A stretch of DNA of 5,646 nucleotides from Christensenellaceae bacterium (GTDB lineage: Bacteria > Bacillota > Clostridia > Christensenellales > UBA1750). Of this stretch, positions 5,332 to 5,646 are shown piece after piece; position 1 is the stretch's first letter, and every line of letters starts with the position of its first letter. The translations under genes and the position numbers were made by a program. Where the stretch lies: positions 1 to 5,646 of the forward strand of contig JAITTC010000096.1 in NCBI GenBank assembly GCA_031287285.1, in the 5' to 3' direction. The notes beneath the pieces were generated by a model that saw only the letters and a list, made by a program, of their open reading frames with translations, made no database searches and was not told where the DNA came from.

Positions 5332-5358
5332 TTAAGGGTTTGCGCGATATGCTACAAT
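5330..5358 (+). promoter_or_regulatory. Extended -10 promoter of the PHP-domain gene
   Basis: The -10 TACAAT (5353-5358) is preceded by TGC (5350-5352), an extended -10. A poor -35 (TTTTAA, 5330-5335) lies 17 bases upstream. The leader would be about 30 bases, to the TTG at 5397. Confidence 0.65.
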
Positions 5359-5396
5359 GCTCCTAAACGGCGGCGATTCGAAGGGAGGCTCCCCCC

Positions 5397-5646
5397 TTGT
5401 TCATTGCGGACTTTCATATCCACTCCAAATACTCAAGGGCGACCAGCAAGAACTGCGTGCCCGAGATGCTGGATCTTTGGGCGCGCCAAAAGGGGCTGAA
5501 TCTGATCGGCACCGGCGATTTCACCCACGCTGCCTGGCGGGAGGAGCTCCGCGACAAGCTCGTGCCCGCAGAAGAAGGCCTCTACGCGCTCGGGAAGGCC
5601 TTTATGCAAAAAGGCCCCTTCGATTCGGGCGCCTTCGAGCCGCGCT
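5397..5646 (+). CDS. PHP-domain protein, endonuclease Q-like, N-terminal part
   Basis: Only the first 83 codons are in the window; the gene runs off the right edge. The start is TTG (5397-5399), with GGGAGG (5383-5388) 8 bases upstream. It begins (M)FIADFHIHSKYSRATSK, where D5-x-H7-x-H9 is the metal-binding DxHxH of the PHP phosphoesterase fold. NLIGTGDFTH (35-44) provides a second motif (D41, H44), and WREELRDKLVPAEEGLY follows. This N-terminus is characteristic of the endonuclease Q / UvrD-associated PHP family, known from archaea and some Bacillota, which nicks DNA 5' to deaminated bases such as uracil and hypoxanthine. The repair role is inferred from the family. Other PHP proteins (histidinol phosphatase, PolC/DnaE PHP) have different flanking sequences. 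Neighbours give no further clue. Confidence 0.82.
   Translation, partial: MFIADFHIHSKYSRATSKNCVPEMLDLWARQKGLNLIGTGDFTHAAWREELRDKLVPAEEGLYALGKAFMQKGPFDSGAFEPR

Overview
The window looks like chromosomal DNA from a Gram-positive Clostridia-type member of the Bacillota. It is moderately GC-rich, with strong AGGAGG-type Shine-Dalgarno sequences, sigma-A promoters, short intergenic gaps and many TTG/GTG starts (4 of 8 genes). No rRNA or species-specific marker is present, so genus-level placement is not possible. I see no mobile element, tRNA or CRISPR.

Region 1 (positions 4324 down to 1, minus strand) is a tightly packed polyamine operon. It has a clear promoter (TTGACT-16-TACAAT) and the order speD (AdoMet decarboxylase), speA-type PLP decarboxylase, speE (aminopropyltransferase), speB (agmatinase family), and then the first 97 codons of a carboxynorspermidine synthase (carboxyspermidine dehydrogenase)-type NAD(P) oxidoreductase that runs off the left edge. 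Genes overlap by 11 bases or are 7 to 20 bases apart. Together the first four supply decarboxylated AdoMet, agmatine, putrescine and spermidine. The fifth belongs to the other, aspartate-semialdehyde-dependent aminopropylation route. Having both routes in one operon is the most interesting biological point here. It suggests a longer or additional polyamine (spermine, norspermidine or similar), or redundancy.

Region 2 (4325 to 4667, plus strand) is a small PptA-like tautomerase gene. It is divergent from speD, has its own extended -10 promoter, and ends in a bidirectional hairpin terminator shared with the convergent gene to its right.

Region 3 (4670 to 5315, minus strand) is a four-helix membrane protein made of two DUF2798-like halves. 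It is driven by a perfect-consensus promoter (TTGACA-17-TATAAT). Its roughly 100-base leader contains a large, nearly perfect palindrome followed by T5, which could be an attenuator, a small terminated RNA or an operator.

Region 4 (5330 to 5646, plus strand) is the start of a PHP-domain protein resembling endonuclease Q. It has an extended -10 promoter back-to-back with that of the DUF2798 gene, and a small dyad sits between the two -35 boxes.
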